Shown piece by piece: positions 23,717-36,400 of a stretch of 64,000 nucleotides of DNA. The stretch comes from Anastatus disparis (Eukaryota > Arthropoda > Insecta > Hymenoptera > Eupelmidae), in assembly GCA_017163975.1 (NCBI GenBank), contig JAFFSR010000004.1:8122001-8186000 (forward strand), read 5' to 3'. The position numbers and the translations under genes were made by a program. Below the pieces are notes generated by a model, which saw only the letters and a program-made list of their open reading frames with translations, did no database searches and was not told the origin of the DNA. Position 1 is the stretch's first letter. Each line of letters opens with the position of its first letter.

Positions 23717-25374
23717 AATTATTGTAATTTGTTAAGTTTTAAAAAAATAGAAAAACTATTTTCATTTTGCATTAATAGATTTATGAAACATAATTATATA
23801 CAATAAACTTAAAACAGATATTAATGAATCATTTACTTTTTTTCTACATTATTTTAAGATAATTTACTTTTTATTTGCGAATCATAAAATTGAAAATAAT
23901 AAAATTTATTTTTCATACAAAAACAATATTGTACATACATGTTTAATATTTTATCACAATGATATACACACGAACATTATAAAAAAATTAATAATAATTT
24001 CATAGTTATGAAATTCTGTACAACGTGTTGATGAAAATTTTGTTTGATTGTATTGTGCATGATATAAACTCAATGAATAGTGAAATTAATTATATACTTA
24101 TACTTTTAAATAATAGGGTTCAAATTATTGGTATGTACTTGAAATAAAAATTTTTGCATTTAGTTTATTTGCGTTTATTATCTATGTATTGAGAATTTTT
24201 CTATCATTATTGATTGTTGCTATAAAAATTTTTGTACTATCGTGATTAATAACAACAAACATACCGTCGATGATTAAAAATCCATGAAATTAAAATTAAA
24301 TAGTACTAGAGTAAGATGATATTTGGAAGAGGTTATTTATTTCCAGTTAATTTACTTGAGCCACTCAGATTACATTACATTAAGTAAACTATATATTTCA
24401 TTTAAATTGTTCATATATTAACTTTAACAGTTTGTTAAATAAAAATAATCGTAAAGATAATGAAACGAAAATTTATTTCCTTATATTTTTCATTAATTTC
24501 TTATAATTATATTATCAACTTTTAAGAAATAAACATATAAAGAAATTTATAAAAAATAAATTTTACACATTTATTTGTGTATTATATGCTTTTTAAAATA
24601 TATATTTTATATATACCGTTAGTATTATATTAGTTAATCTATTAACAGTGTAATTCTTTTTTTAATATGCAAATTTTGTTTAGCGTCATTGAAAAGATTT
24701 AGATTTTTCTTTCAACTTCCAGCATATTAGAACATTTATACATTAATATTGAATATATTTTAAAAGCATTACGTATCAAAATATAAGTCTGTAAGTAAAA
24801 TCTCTTTATTTACAGACTTTATTGAAATGTCTTTATTATATTGCATATATAGTTATTTGACAATATTTACGTTATAAAACGTATTATAAGAATTTTAACT
24901 TTTTATCTTTTTTGTTGTTTCATTTTTTAATTTTATAAATAAGTTTTATAATAAAATTGAAAATTTATTTAATTTTAATTAATATTAAAATAAGCAAAGG
25001 TAATAGATATCCTATTGTAGTAAAATTTTTTATAGAATAGAGTTTAACAGTAACTTTTCATAATAACTTGTTAAATATTTTATTATTTAAATATAAAGCA
25101 GCTAAATTTTAACATAATAATTTAAGCTACGATCCAGTTTCTTAATTTACGTGCATATAGTATTAATATATATTTAACTTATAAGAGCACGTCACTATAA
25201 TGTCCACGCAAACGAATGTTTAACCATAGTGATTGCATAAGTATATTTTGTATGAGTAACTGTCATATACGTTTTTCACGTGCGTATCTTTCTCACAGTG
25301 ACAATAGCACGTTTCTTTTCTATGATTAACAAACATACAAATTTTATATACAATCCCTTTTCTGTGCATACATA
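23717..25374. other. AT-rich DNA downstream of receptor gene 2
   Basis: Poly(A) signal candidates (AATAAA at about 23802) follow the stop. Beyond this I see no gene or clear repeat up to 25374. The minus-strand ORF at 25220-25420 overlaps a repeat end and has no recognisable features. Confidence 0.4.
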
Positions 25375-25632
25375 CACTGTAAAAAATTTTGTGTAATTCG
25401 TGAAATTTTATTTTGTACAAATATATTTGTATTAAAATTTTACAAACATGTTTGTAAAATCAACACAAAAAATTTTGTAATTTAAAAATATATGTGTACT
25501 TTTTGTAGAATTAACACACGGAGTTTGTAAATTTTACAAACATGTGTGTACTTATTAATTTTAACACAAAAAAAATTGTATTTCATCTCTAGCACTTATG
25601 TGTGTTAAAATTACAAATTTTTTTTCACTGTG
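25375..25632. mobile_element. MITE with ACACTGTAAAAAATTT-type ends
   Basis: CACTGTAAAAAATTTTGTGT at the left is mirrored by ACAAATTTTTTTTCACTGTG at the right. The interior consists of repeats of TTTTACAAACATGTTTGTAAAA (two palindromic copies) and TTAACACAAAAAATTTTGT. It belongs with the CACTGTTAAAAA-type elements at 943 and 8931. Confidence 0.65.
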
Positions 25633-25900
25633 TACTTATTCAACTCAAAATTTATTCTTTTATTGCACAGAAAAGCATTAATCTGATAATGTACTAAAAT
25701 AGTGGATATTAAGTTAAGTTAATTTTTTTTACTTAAGCTTTTACTTTGCACAAATCTGTACTTTTTCTGCATTAATTTTTTACTGATTTAGCACGTATTA
25801 ATCATAAACTGAGACAGTAAAAAAAAGAGAAAATCTAAGAAAATATGTGAATCAACTATTGTAATGTAAAAGTACATATTTTAAATTATTTATGTACTTC

Positions 25901-25906
<6 letters not shown>

Positions 25907-25966
<60 letters not shown>
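25907..25966. repeat. (TA)n microsatellite
   Basis: About 29 uninterrupted TA dinucleotides. Confidence 0.95.
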
Positions 25967-25968
<2 letters not shown>

Positions 25969-26237
25969 ACTAGAAATGTGTATATTATAATTATATAATT
26001 GACTATATATTTAATAAAAATATACATAGAATTAAAAGAAATTTTGTTTTACTTATTATCATTCAATCATCAAGACAACAATTACCTTACATCCTAAATT
26101 TTTTTATTTAAAAAAAAGTTTAGAAATTATTATCTTTTAAAAATGCATGTGATTAATAAAAAATAAAATAAAAGATTACCATAAATATTTGGTCGCTAGT
26201 TAGTCAACTGTACAGAAATTATGATTAAATATATATC

Positions 26238-26440
26238 AGAGAGGTCTAAGTGGCTCCATCGGTAAATCGATGGATTCATAACCTCGAGGATTCGAGTTAT
26301 CCCGCTCTCAGCGGCCGATTGATACAAGCATCACTCTATATATGATACATATACTTTGTTCATAAACCTATTGAGAAACCTCCGTTGTTAATTAATATTC
26401 TAATGATGGTATAAACACAGCAACGTTAAATTAAACAAAA
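26238..26440 (+). mobile_element. tRNA-derived SINE, copy 4
   Basis: The head GTGGCTCCATCGGTAAATCG and a damaged B-box GGATTCGAGTTATCCCGCTC are followed by the family body and the tail AAACACAGCAACGTTAAAT. Same orientation and layout as the copy at 18364 but more diverged. Confidence 0.75.
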
Positions 26441-27550
26441 AAAACAGTTACTTTTTAATTTAATGTCAGGATTTTCTAAGGTTTTATAATAAAAAATTAT
26501 AATATTAAAAGAAAATTTGAGATCCATACCAAAAAGGTTTATCATTGTAAAACTTTCCGAAAACATTATAAATAAGACAACTTGTTTTTTAAAGATCTTG
26601 TTTTATCTGTATATACTATAAAAATGTTTCGCCGCTGCCGAGTTAGAAATTCAGGTTAGCCAAATGAAGCTTAATAAATAGCTAAAAATAGCTAAATTTA
26701 ACTAAATTTAGCCAAATCTAAGGTCAAAATTAACTAAAAAATAGATAAATTTGTCTATATTCAAGCCAAAACAGCTTGAAAAATTTTTTAAATTAGCTAA
26801 ATTCAAAGAAAAGTTAGCTGAAAGAAAGAAATATTTAGCTGACATTAAGTTAGAAAAGGCTTAAGAAATAGCCAAAAGAAGGTTTGTATTAAACGCAGTT
26901 TAAATTTTAGAAAATTTTAAAATTTTTGAAAAAAATTTTCATTTTACATTTTTCTTTTATTTTATGTGAACTATTCAATAGATTACCTACAAAATTTTTA
27001 TATAATCTATTTGCTACTATTTGAAAAAGACAAATAAAAATCAGAAATTGTTGTGACAAAAAAGAATATTAACATATAATTATAGATCAGATGTTATAAA
27101 CTAATAAAAGTATTAAAAATATACAAAAAAAAAACTTTGATGAAAACTGTAATTATTTACAATAACAAAATAAACTATAAGTAGAGGTTTATACATTAAT
27201 TAGAAACTGTAATTACTGTAAGACTATAATTATTTACTACAATGCAGTTTGAAAATTATAATCAGTAGTTAATGATTAGAATTTTATAGTAATTTCAATA
27301 GTTGGTACCTATGCTGGTAACTTTTCTCAATCATACCGATTATTTAATAATACTAGTATTGATTTATAAAAAATAAAAAGATTTATTCTATTAAATCAGA
27401 TATATAAAGTACATGATAATACAATCCAAACAAGCAAAAATATTCAATTGATATACAATCAAAAATGTTTTTATTAGTGCTGTATAATAGCTAATAAAGA
27501 AAAAATGCAAGTATACAAGTTATAAAATATGAAGCGACGAAAGAAATGGT
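26441..27550. other. AT-rich DNA with degenerate AGCTAAA repeats
   Basis: Between about 26640 and 26885 a short motif (TAGCTAAA, TAACTAAA, TAGCCAAA) recurs a dozen times in degenerate form. The rest up to 27550 has no evident content. Confidence 0.5.
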
Positions 27551-27555
27551 TTGCA

Positions 27556-27632
27556 TATCGGTGTAAATGGCTCAACGTTTGAGTGCTTGTTTGTCGTGCA
27601 AGAGGCCCGGGGTTCGATACACGTTGCGGACG
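27556..27632 (+). pseudogene. tRNA-like sequence (pseudogene or SINE head)
   Basis: ATGGCTCAACG resembles an A-box, CTTGT-TTGTCGT-GCAAG can form an anticodon arm with GTC at the anticodon position, and GGGGTTCGATAC is a good B-box. The T-stem and acceptor stem do not pair, so it is unlikely to be a working tRNA. A tRNAscan-type search would settle it. Confidence 0.4.
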
Positions 27633-27639
27633 CTATTTC

Positions 27640-28255
27640 GCCTTTTTTTATAATTTAATTATGTTTGTCGTTTAATAAAATGAAGTTGGTAACAATCCGA
27701 ATCTCTCCGAATTATATACTTCTTAAATGACAATTTAATGTAGTAGCTTCATTTTTTTTATTGAAAATATTCTTTTACTAATTTGTTATTTTCTTATTCA
27801 CTTAATTTAATCAAATTATTTTTAAAAAGTCTGGCTTTTTGAGAATATGTATGTTCTTAAAAAGTTATGCTTTTAGACAAACGAAAATATTTTATTCAAT
27901 TATTAAATAGCTGATAGATCTCCACTTTTGATCTCTTTTTTTGCTTTAAATTGACAATAAGTAATAAAAGTTAAATCCCTTAAAATCCTCAAATTAACAA
28001 AAAGCATAATATTGAGATCATTCGTAAAATTTTTGAATCAAGATTAAAAAATCTACAAACTGTCGGCTATAACGTGTAAAACATATACTCTATTACATCA
28101 CCTTAATCAGGAAAAATTTGTTTGTGTAATAAAAATTATTTCGCAATTCTTAATTAATAGTCGTAAAAAAAAACAAAATTTTTGAAAAAACGTTTTTATA
28201 AAACTAACAATTTCATATGATGAAATTCAGTTAAAAAAAAAAGAAAAATTTCATA
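27640..28255. other. Non-coding AT-rich DNA
   Basis: This is where exons 5 onward of the minus-strand aminopeptidase copy would be expected. I could not find any sequence resembling them. Confidence 0.4.
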
Positions 28256-28260
28256 TGTAC

Positions 28261-29776
28261 CTTTTTGATTAGAATCAAAATTAAACAAGGAGACGACATT
28301 ATTTTCAAGAGGTGTTTTTTCTTTTTCATCATGCACAAATGCTGTAATTAGTATACGATCAAAAATAAATTTATCCATCGAGCGCCAATTATTTTCTAAT
28401 ATTTATAAAAAGATGATTTACTTATTTTTAAATTTTTTTAAGTAGGTTTTTATCATTATAATCATATACCTTATCGACAATGTAAGGAGCCAAAAAGAAT
28501 TTCAGACCGTCGTTGATCCACGCGTATTTCCAATCGTTAATGTTTACAAAATTTCGAAGCCATTGTTGAACGATTGCGGTAGCAATTGATTCTACGTGGA
28601 CTTGATGAACACCTGCTGATGGAGGATTTTCTTCGTCGTAAATCAAATTATTTTCACTATTTAGGGAGACAGAAAAATTAGAAGGAAACAGAAATTTGTA
28701 AATATTAAAATAATAATGTAAATATCAATATCTTACTTAATACAAATAACACCTAAAGCATGTACGGGGCCCTCAAAATCCGGTAAATCAAGGAAATCAT
28801 ATTTGAATAAAAATGTATCAAACATTTCCTTAGGTCGTAAATTAAAATATTCCTCATATGCTTTAAATATACGCGTTGCAGCGTTCAGACCGAAGCTGGC
28901 ATGATTTACAATATTTGGTCTAACGTTCACTGTAAAATTATCACTGTTTGATATGTACTCAAAATCACAAATTGTAAAGGACAATAAATTAGGTGACATC
29001 GAAGGAGTTCTCATGAATTCTGTCGTATCTGAAGTCTGTTTGAGAATCGGCATATTTGAAATGACCTTATATTTATCTAAATGATGAATGATGAGCTGAA
29101 AAGTTGCTTTGTATTTTGGTTCATCGAAGCACGGAAATACTGTACGAGCTAATAATAATGGATCAAGTTGCGTGCTTATAAAATTCCTAGAATTAAATTA
29201 ATTTATTAACAAAAGAACTAATTAAAAAAGAATTTTTCATAATTACAATAAATAGATTGCTCACTTCTTTTCGTTTTCGTCGTTTGTATAAAAACCTTTA
29301 AATAAACCGTAATGTGAATGAACTGAATAATCTACTATTACGCCTTCATACATTATCTTAAGCATGTAAAGTCCTCGTTTAAAAATGTAATTATATTTTG
29401 TAATATGAACAATATCACATTTATAATCTTGTTTGATTTCAAAGTCTGAAACTGTCTCTTTAAATGTCATCAGATAAAAATAATTACGAGTAAATCTTAA
29501 ATTTACAGCATGGAGCTGTAAAGACGTTAAACTTTTTTCTAATAGGAACTGGATATGGACTTCTGCTATGAACGTCATCATATGCTCATTATATTCTGAA
29601 TAGTTTGGCGTTAATTCTATTTTATAATTTATCGGAGTTACTGTATCTTTTGGTATCACACAATGCCTTTCCCGTTTAGGTCTAATATTTTGAGAATATA
29701 ACTGTGAGTCTAAATCAAGCGGCATTTCAATTTGTACTATACACAATAAAATTAGACACAGAGACAACATTTTCAA
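28261..29776 (-). pseudogene. Truncated, catalytically dead M1 aminopeptidase-like gene
   Basis: Minus-strand exons 29776-29265, 29186-28737, 28656-28470 and 28395-28261 match exons 1-4 of the head-to-head paralog in order, phase and (exon 3, 187 nt) length. Exon 1 begins with a signal peptide (MLSLCLILLCIVQIEM). Exon 2 has the VFPCFDEP motif of M1 peptidases. The active centre is gone: the GAMEN motif reads as EGPVHA, the HEXXH zinc site as TAIVQ, and the third ligand glutamate is aspartate (WIND). The frame at exon 4 does not fit exon 3 without a small indel, and no exons 5-11 are visible. It is most likely a pseudogene, though a secreted truncated protein from exons 1-3 cannot be excluded. 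Confidence 0.75.
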
Positions 29777-30463
29777 ATGTTTAGCGTTACTTATTAAAAT
29801 CTGTTAATAAATATAACGATAATAATCTTCGTGAAAGTTTAATCGAATAAAATTCTTTGTCACTCACGGTTTTTTTCAATGATAATTAGTTAAACAAGTT
29901 CACTTTCGAATAAGAAAAATTTTTAGTAACTTAATAACACAGACAATGAAAACTTTAATCGAATTCGAATTTTCTTTAATAACGCGTTATAATTGCATTA
30001 ATTCTAAAGTATATGCTTTTTATTCTTATAATTTCTCAAAATGGAAATTACATTGAACTATCTTATAGCGGTCTTTGCAGCCAGCTGATCACTCTTGTCG
30101 TGATATATAGTTTGTCAAACAAACTATGAAATAAAAGAAGTGGGTAGATAGTGGGGATATATATTTATCACCTGAAAATAAATGCTTATGTTTGATTGGC
30201 AAATTTTAAAGATCCCTTCCATAATAATCATAGCGTACTGATTTTCTGACTCGCAGAAAATACAGAAGCGCGGTAGTCCAGTGGCTAGCCAGAAAAGCCA
30301 GTAAAGTACATACCCTAGTTCGGTCGTATATACAACAGCAATCGCGACCATTTAAGATTAGTTTTTTTTTTCGGAGCTCGATTTTCCATACTATAAATTT
30401 TAACGGTGAAACCCAAATCTTCTTGGATATCATAAAAAACTTTTGTTATAATAATTGTGCAAA
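29777..30463. promoter_or_regulatory. Shared intergenic region between divergent aminopeptidase genes
   Basis: 687 bp separate the two start codons of the head-to-head pair, so both promoters must lie here or overlap. Candidate TATA-like elements (GATATATAG at about 30101) are weak. Overlapping minus-strand ORFs at 30124-30433 cross a GC-richer stretch (AGCGCGGTAGTCCAGTGGCTAGCC, 30268-30291) that slightly resembles a tRNA A-box but lacks a B-box. Confidence 0.45.
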
Positions 30464-33400
30464 ATGATACTCATAAATATATTTTTTTCAACTATTTTTA
30501 TTAGTTTAAATTTGGTGTTACTACGTGGTGTTGAAGGGAGTTGTTACTGGAATGCAAAGAAACATTATGGGTATCTATCGAGCGATATCATTCCCACACA
30601 TTATAAGATCGAACTGAATACGCGTGAAATGAAAGATCGCTTCGGGAGGTCTATATTTACCGGTTATATTGACATAGAAATGAAAATTTTAAATGATATA
30701 AAAATAATAACCTTACATTCAAAAAAACTTATCTATAATAGCAACAGTGTAGTTCTCATCACACCTTATAGTTCAAAAGTAAAAGGATTCAATATTGAAT
30801 TCGATAGTGAAAATGATCAAGTTCATTTTGAGAATACTTATAGTGTTTTTGAAAAAGGTAATTACTCATTAAAAATAGAGTATACAGGATTTATAGAAGA
30901 ATTGAACGACTATTTAGGACAAGGTCTATACAAAGGAAGTTATCTCGATGAAAATAATATAAAAACGTAAGTTTTTTATTTAAAATATTTATATGCGTTC
31001 TCTCTTTTAATTTATCTCTCTTTCTCTCTGTCCACTTATAATAAGATGATAATACAATTATAATTATCATCTTATTTGTTATAATTAAATACAATTTTAT
31101 GATAGGTTTGGTACAAAGACTCTAGAAACTCAAATTTAATAAAGCATGAACGATAATTAATAAATATAGATTAATTAAAAACAAACTTAAATATAGAAGA
31201 TGGAAAAAGATATAAATAATTTATCGTGCATAGGAGACTACACTGTGTAAATAATATAATAACGAAATTCAGGCTTATAATACAATAAATGTCTACATGT
31301 TCTGCTTTGCGTAAATAATGCCCATTGTTGTCATATGTAAAAGAAAGGCGATATTGAGCAACTTCAAATATTTCCTTACACTTACAATTATATTTCACTT
31401 GTTCGCTCTTATTTAAATTTCATACTTAATCTCTTGAATTAGACTTTGTAAAATTACACAATTAGTCGCGTGCGATATCATACCTGGTACTCTTTGATTT
31501 TAATGATTTATCGGTACGATACCATTAATGCGCAGGATTTACCATCAACTACTAATCAAGTTGCCTACTAATGAGCCTTGATAATTAAATATTTGTATCC
31601 TTAATTTTGACTTTGTTTAATAATCTACGTAACACCATTATCTTTCTATTTATTTTTGTCAGCGAATTTCTGAAAAGACCAATTATTAACCGCAGATACT
31701 TTCTTTTAATGTCAATTTTATTATGCGCCGATAAAGTTGATTGTATTAAAGTTAATTATTATTTTAGCTGTATTAATACATTTATTTCATCGTTATTTAT
31801 TAATATTTGACTAATGTCAAAATCAATAAAACTATCCAAAAAATCAAGTTGAGATTTGTTTTTCAGTCGTTCCAAATTTTAACCACTATCAAATTAATTA
31901 CTAAGAATTTGAAAAATTACAACTATTTAACCATCCTAAGACAAAAAAAAATTTTCGAATAGTCTATTCTCTGACCTCATAATCATTAGTTTGCTATTGC
32001 TTACAAAATAGTTCGACAACTTTAACACCTGCAGTAGAAGATGAATTATGACCTTCGTAAAAACATTTGATATCCCTGTTCACGAAGTAATTCACTTCAC
32101 ACAGACGTTTTTAGATACATAAAAGATACTTATTATTTGAAAGTATATTTATCAGGAAATTATTCAGGAATTAAAATTTGAACTTTATTTCTTACAGAAC
32201 AGATTAACTTACATTCAACTAGCAGTTTAAGTGCTTGTAGCAGCAATACTTTACTAATAATTAAAAAACATAATTATAAGGTTTAAAATTTTTATTCGTT
32301 ATAGGAGTTTCAAGACTTTTGAATTTAAATAAGTAGAATTTAATCAATATATAAATATTTCATGAAAACAAATACTTAAGAAATAATAAAACTTTGATAA
32401 TTTAAGTGACTTGCTGCTTGTTAAATTTTACTTTCATTATAATATAATAAAAAGATTTTTTCATTCATTCAAAAAATTGTGTCAAATGTAGTCTAAAAAC
32501 CTACATATAGTAACTCTTGTTACAATTAATACAATTGTTTCTATGAAAATTTAATAAGCTTGATTAAAACCATTTAAACCATTTATTATTGCAGTAAAAA
32601 AGCTTTCATAGGACGTTGTGCACTTCCACTCCAGAATTCAAAAGTGTGACATTCCTTTATGACATTTTAAATGCTGACTAGTAATATAAAATTGTCGCAT
32701 TTCATAATCAAATCTCAGATCTTTAAATGTACTCTTCGTTCGTGATGTTTTAAATCAATGATTGTTTTAAAAGCTTTTTCGCACATTGTGCACTGTTGAT
32801 CTCGAATATTCAAATGTATTCTTTGTTCGTGAAGTTTTAAACTCCGTTTAGAAGTAAAAGATTTGTCACATTTCATGCACTTCCAATCTGGGATTTTTAA
32901 ATGCACTCTTTGCTCGTGGATTTTTAAATCGAATTTACTACTTAAAAATTTGTCTTTTTAAATGTACTATTCGTTCGTGACGTTTTAAATCAGAGCCTAT
33001 ATTGAAAGATTTTTCGCACATTGTGCACTGATGATCTCGGTTATTGAAATGCACTCTTTGTTCGTGATGTTCTAAAGCCTGTTTAGTAGATAAAGATGTA
33101 CTACACTTGGTGCATTTCCAATCACGACTTTTTAAATGTACCATTCGTTCGTGACGTTTTAAATCATAGTTTATATTGAAAGATTTTTCGCACATTGTGT
33201 ACTGATGATCTCGGTTATTTAAGTGTACTCTTTGTTTGTGCTGTTCTAAACCCTTTTTAGTACATAAAGATTTGTCGCAATGAGTACACTGCCAATCTTG
33301 GATTTTCAAGTGCACGAAACGTTTATGATGTTTCAAGCGACTTTTAAAATCAAATTCTCTATTACATATATCGCAAGTATGTTTTTTAATTGATGCGTAT

Positions 33401-36400
33401 GCCTTCTTACAATGGCATTTCAACTTTTTTTGAGATGAAAAATCTTTGCCACAAACATCACAATGATTTTTTTGAGATTCAATTGAATGATCATTAAGAG
33501 TATGATTTTCGAAGTCCGCTAATTTACCGTAGCTTTTATCTTTAATAGAAATTAAACTGGTTTGTAGATCAGGTGTGATCAACGTTGAGTCTGATGTGTC
33601 ATGAATTTCAGTTTTAATAACTATTGATTCTTCGTGTTTAATAATTGTGCTTGAGAAGTGATTTAAATTTAATTCCCTTAAGTTGTTAATATTGGATCTG
33701 TAATTTTATAATAATTTAATATTACAATTTTCTTACTGAATTTCACGTGTTTATATTTTAAATTATAATTATATGAAAAAATAATGATAAATAAAAATTA
33801 CATACATTCCTGAGAATGGTACGGTCATTCGGAGATTGGATACTAGCTGATGGTTCCAACTTTATATTCATTAAATAATCAGTTTGATTATTAGTCAATA
33901 CTGAAGAGTTGATGAAATTGCTGCATTCGTCGTCCGTATCGAAAATTTCTTTTTTAATTTTGACTAAATTATCAAAGTCGTGTGCAGGAAGCCTACGGAA
34001 TTAAATAATTTAATTTCTAATAGCATTTGAAATTATTCTTATGCGTTTGAAAAAGCGTTCTAAAATTATAATATTTGATAAGTGTTTACTACATTCATTG
34101 ATGAATGTCGTACTTACATTGTAAGAATATGAATTTCGTCTAAATGATGTTTTATCGTAATGTCACTTTCTATCAAACAAACAAAAATAATTGACTCGAG
34201 TCAGTAAAACAAAAAACAGTTCTTAAATTCATAAATTTTTTGGTCTGATCGGGAACCTACAGAACAATCTAAATAATTTATCCAACACAAGAGACAGCAC
34301 TGTACATCTAATATGACAACAAAATTCTGGTCTTTAATATAACATATATTGTGCTTTGGATACATTATGTTTATCTTATTAGTATGGATTAGAGAGAGAT
34401 AGATAGTATTGAGAAAATTCAAACGGTTTCTCATATTTATAATAATTAAGTTGTCAGTGGCTAAGCTATGGATTCGTAATCTCGCTCTCGACCGATTGAT
34501 GAAAGCTTCGCTGTACGTTACATGTGCTTTGTTTACAAACACATTGATAATTTCCGATGCTAATTAGCATCACAATGATTGCATAGATAAAGCGATGTTA
34601 AATGAAAAAAAAGCCGAAGTGGCAGCCGTGGAACTGGCCGACAGAATCTATGCTTCCACTATATACATAAAAACTAGGAAGGGTGATATTTGCAAAAATT
34701 ATTTTTCAAATATTAAGATAGAATAAAAAGTTAAAAAAGAAATTAAAATAAAGATAAAATATTAATTTTGTTTTGTGCTGTAAAATTTTTTTTGTATTTT
34801 TTTTACCTTATTAAATAGTTTTTAATTTCGTAAAATTTTTTAATTCCTTAAAAATTTGTTGGAATTTTTTAGTTGTGACTATTTTTCACTGAGGCACAAA
34901 AATATGAAGTTTCACTAATTTTTATATTGGTTCGACAAATATGACTGGAGAGTAGTGTAAGTGTTCCATATATTGTCATTCTTTAACTATAATAAGAGAT
35001 TAATTTTCTTCATGACTTATTCTTGAATCACATTTATGGCATATACAAGAGTTTGATCAATGCCGGTAGAAATGGATGCTTAATTAGAATTTTTTTTCCA
35101 GATAAAACAAATGAAAATAAATTTTTGTAAATATAGTATATTTACTTGTCAATATATTCGATATTCTAATTTTACTTTCTCGTGTTTTATTAATTTTCAC
35201 TTCAATTTTATTATTAGAAGAAAGTTACATTTTTTATAACATATTAATACAGAAAGTATAAGGAATTTTACACAATAAAATATAGTAGATATGAAAAATA
35301 TACTAATGATAGACATTAATTATATCTCACAACCTTTAACTCTTAAAAGGTAATCTCATTATTCATAATTCATCCAACTCCATACGGGCGAAAGAAATTT
35401 GTAATAAAAAATGATAAAACATGATAATTATGAATAAAAAATAATTAAAATTGATATATCTTAATAAAAAGTGATAAAAATAAAAAAATAGATAAAAATG
35501 AATATACCCCGTTTGATAAGTTCAATCGGAATTTCATGGAAATTCATGATGGAATTCCAATTGGAATTCCAATGAGATTTATACTTATGAATGATTTTGC
35601 TTTTTCCCACTAATTTAGAGGGAGAAAAGTTCTTTACGCCCGTCAACATTAATTACTGTAAAAATAAGCGGGTAAAGCGTACTTTTTTCTTCCAAATTGA
35701 CAGGGTGAAAAGTTCTTTACGCCCGCCAACATCGACACTAAAAATAAGCGGGAGAAAAGTACTTTTCTCCCGCAAATTAGATTTCTCTTAAATTAAGCGG
35801 GAAAAGCGTACTTTTTTTTTGCGAATGCAGAGGGCGAAAAATTCTTTACGCCCGCCAACATTAATTGCTCTAAAAATAAGTGGAAGAAATATACTTTTCC
35901 TCCCGCTTATTTTTGGAGTATTTAATATTGGCGGGCGTAACGAACTTTTCACCCTCTGAATTCGCAAGAAAAAAGTACGTTTTTCCGGCTTAATCTAAGA
36001 GAAATGGATTTTGCGAGAGAAAATTACTTTTCTTCCGCTTCTTTTAAAAAGTACTTCACAGCGTTTTATAATTTAAGGAAGTTTCACTTCAAAAGAAATA
36101 GAAAACTAAAATTTTATGTTCAAATTTAATATTTAAATCAATTTGATACAAATAAATAAATTTTTTGTTTAAAATATAATATAATTTTTGTTAATAAAAC
36201 AGTGTAAAAATAAATTATTATAGATCATTGTAATAATCTACAATTGACTATTTCCCTTATTTTTTCTCATGAGATTTCCTTGTTTGAAATTATTTATTTA
36301 CTCTTCATTAAAAGATTTTATATTTAAAAACTTCGGGTGGGGTTCGAATTAGAAAGATTGTTATTTTTTAAGCTTAACGTAGAGTCTTAAAATTTAGAAT

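Noticed and set aside
30250..30345. tRNA-like sequence in the intergenic region of the aminopeptidase pair
   Set aside because: Only an A-box-like TAGTCCAGTGG is present; the B-box region reads GTTCGGTCG and the arms do not fold.
35600..36050. CRISPR-like array
   Set aside because: Repeats are palindromic, irregularly spaced and inverted, with no constant spacers, in a eukaryotic genome.
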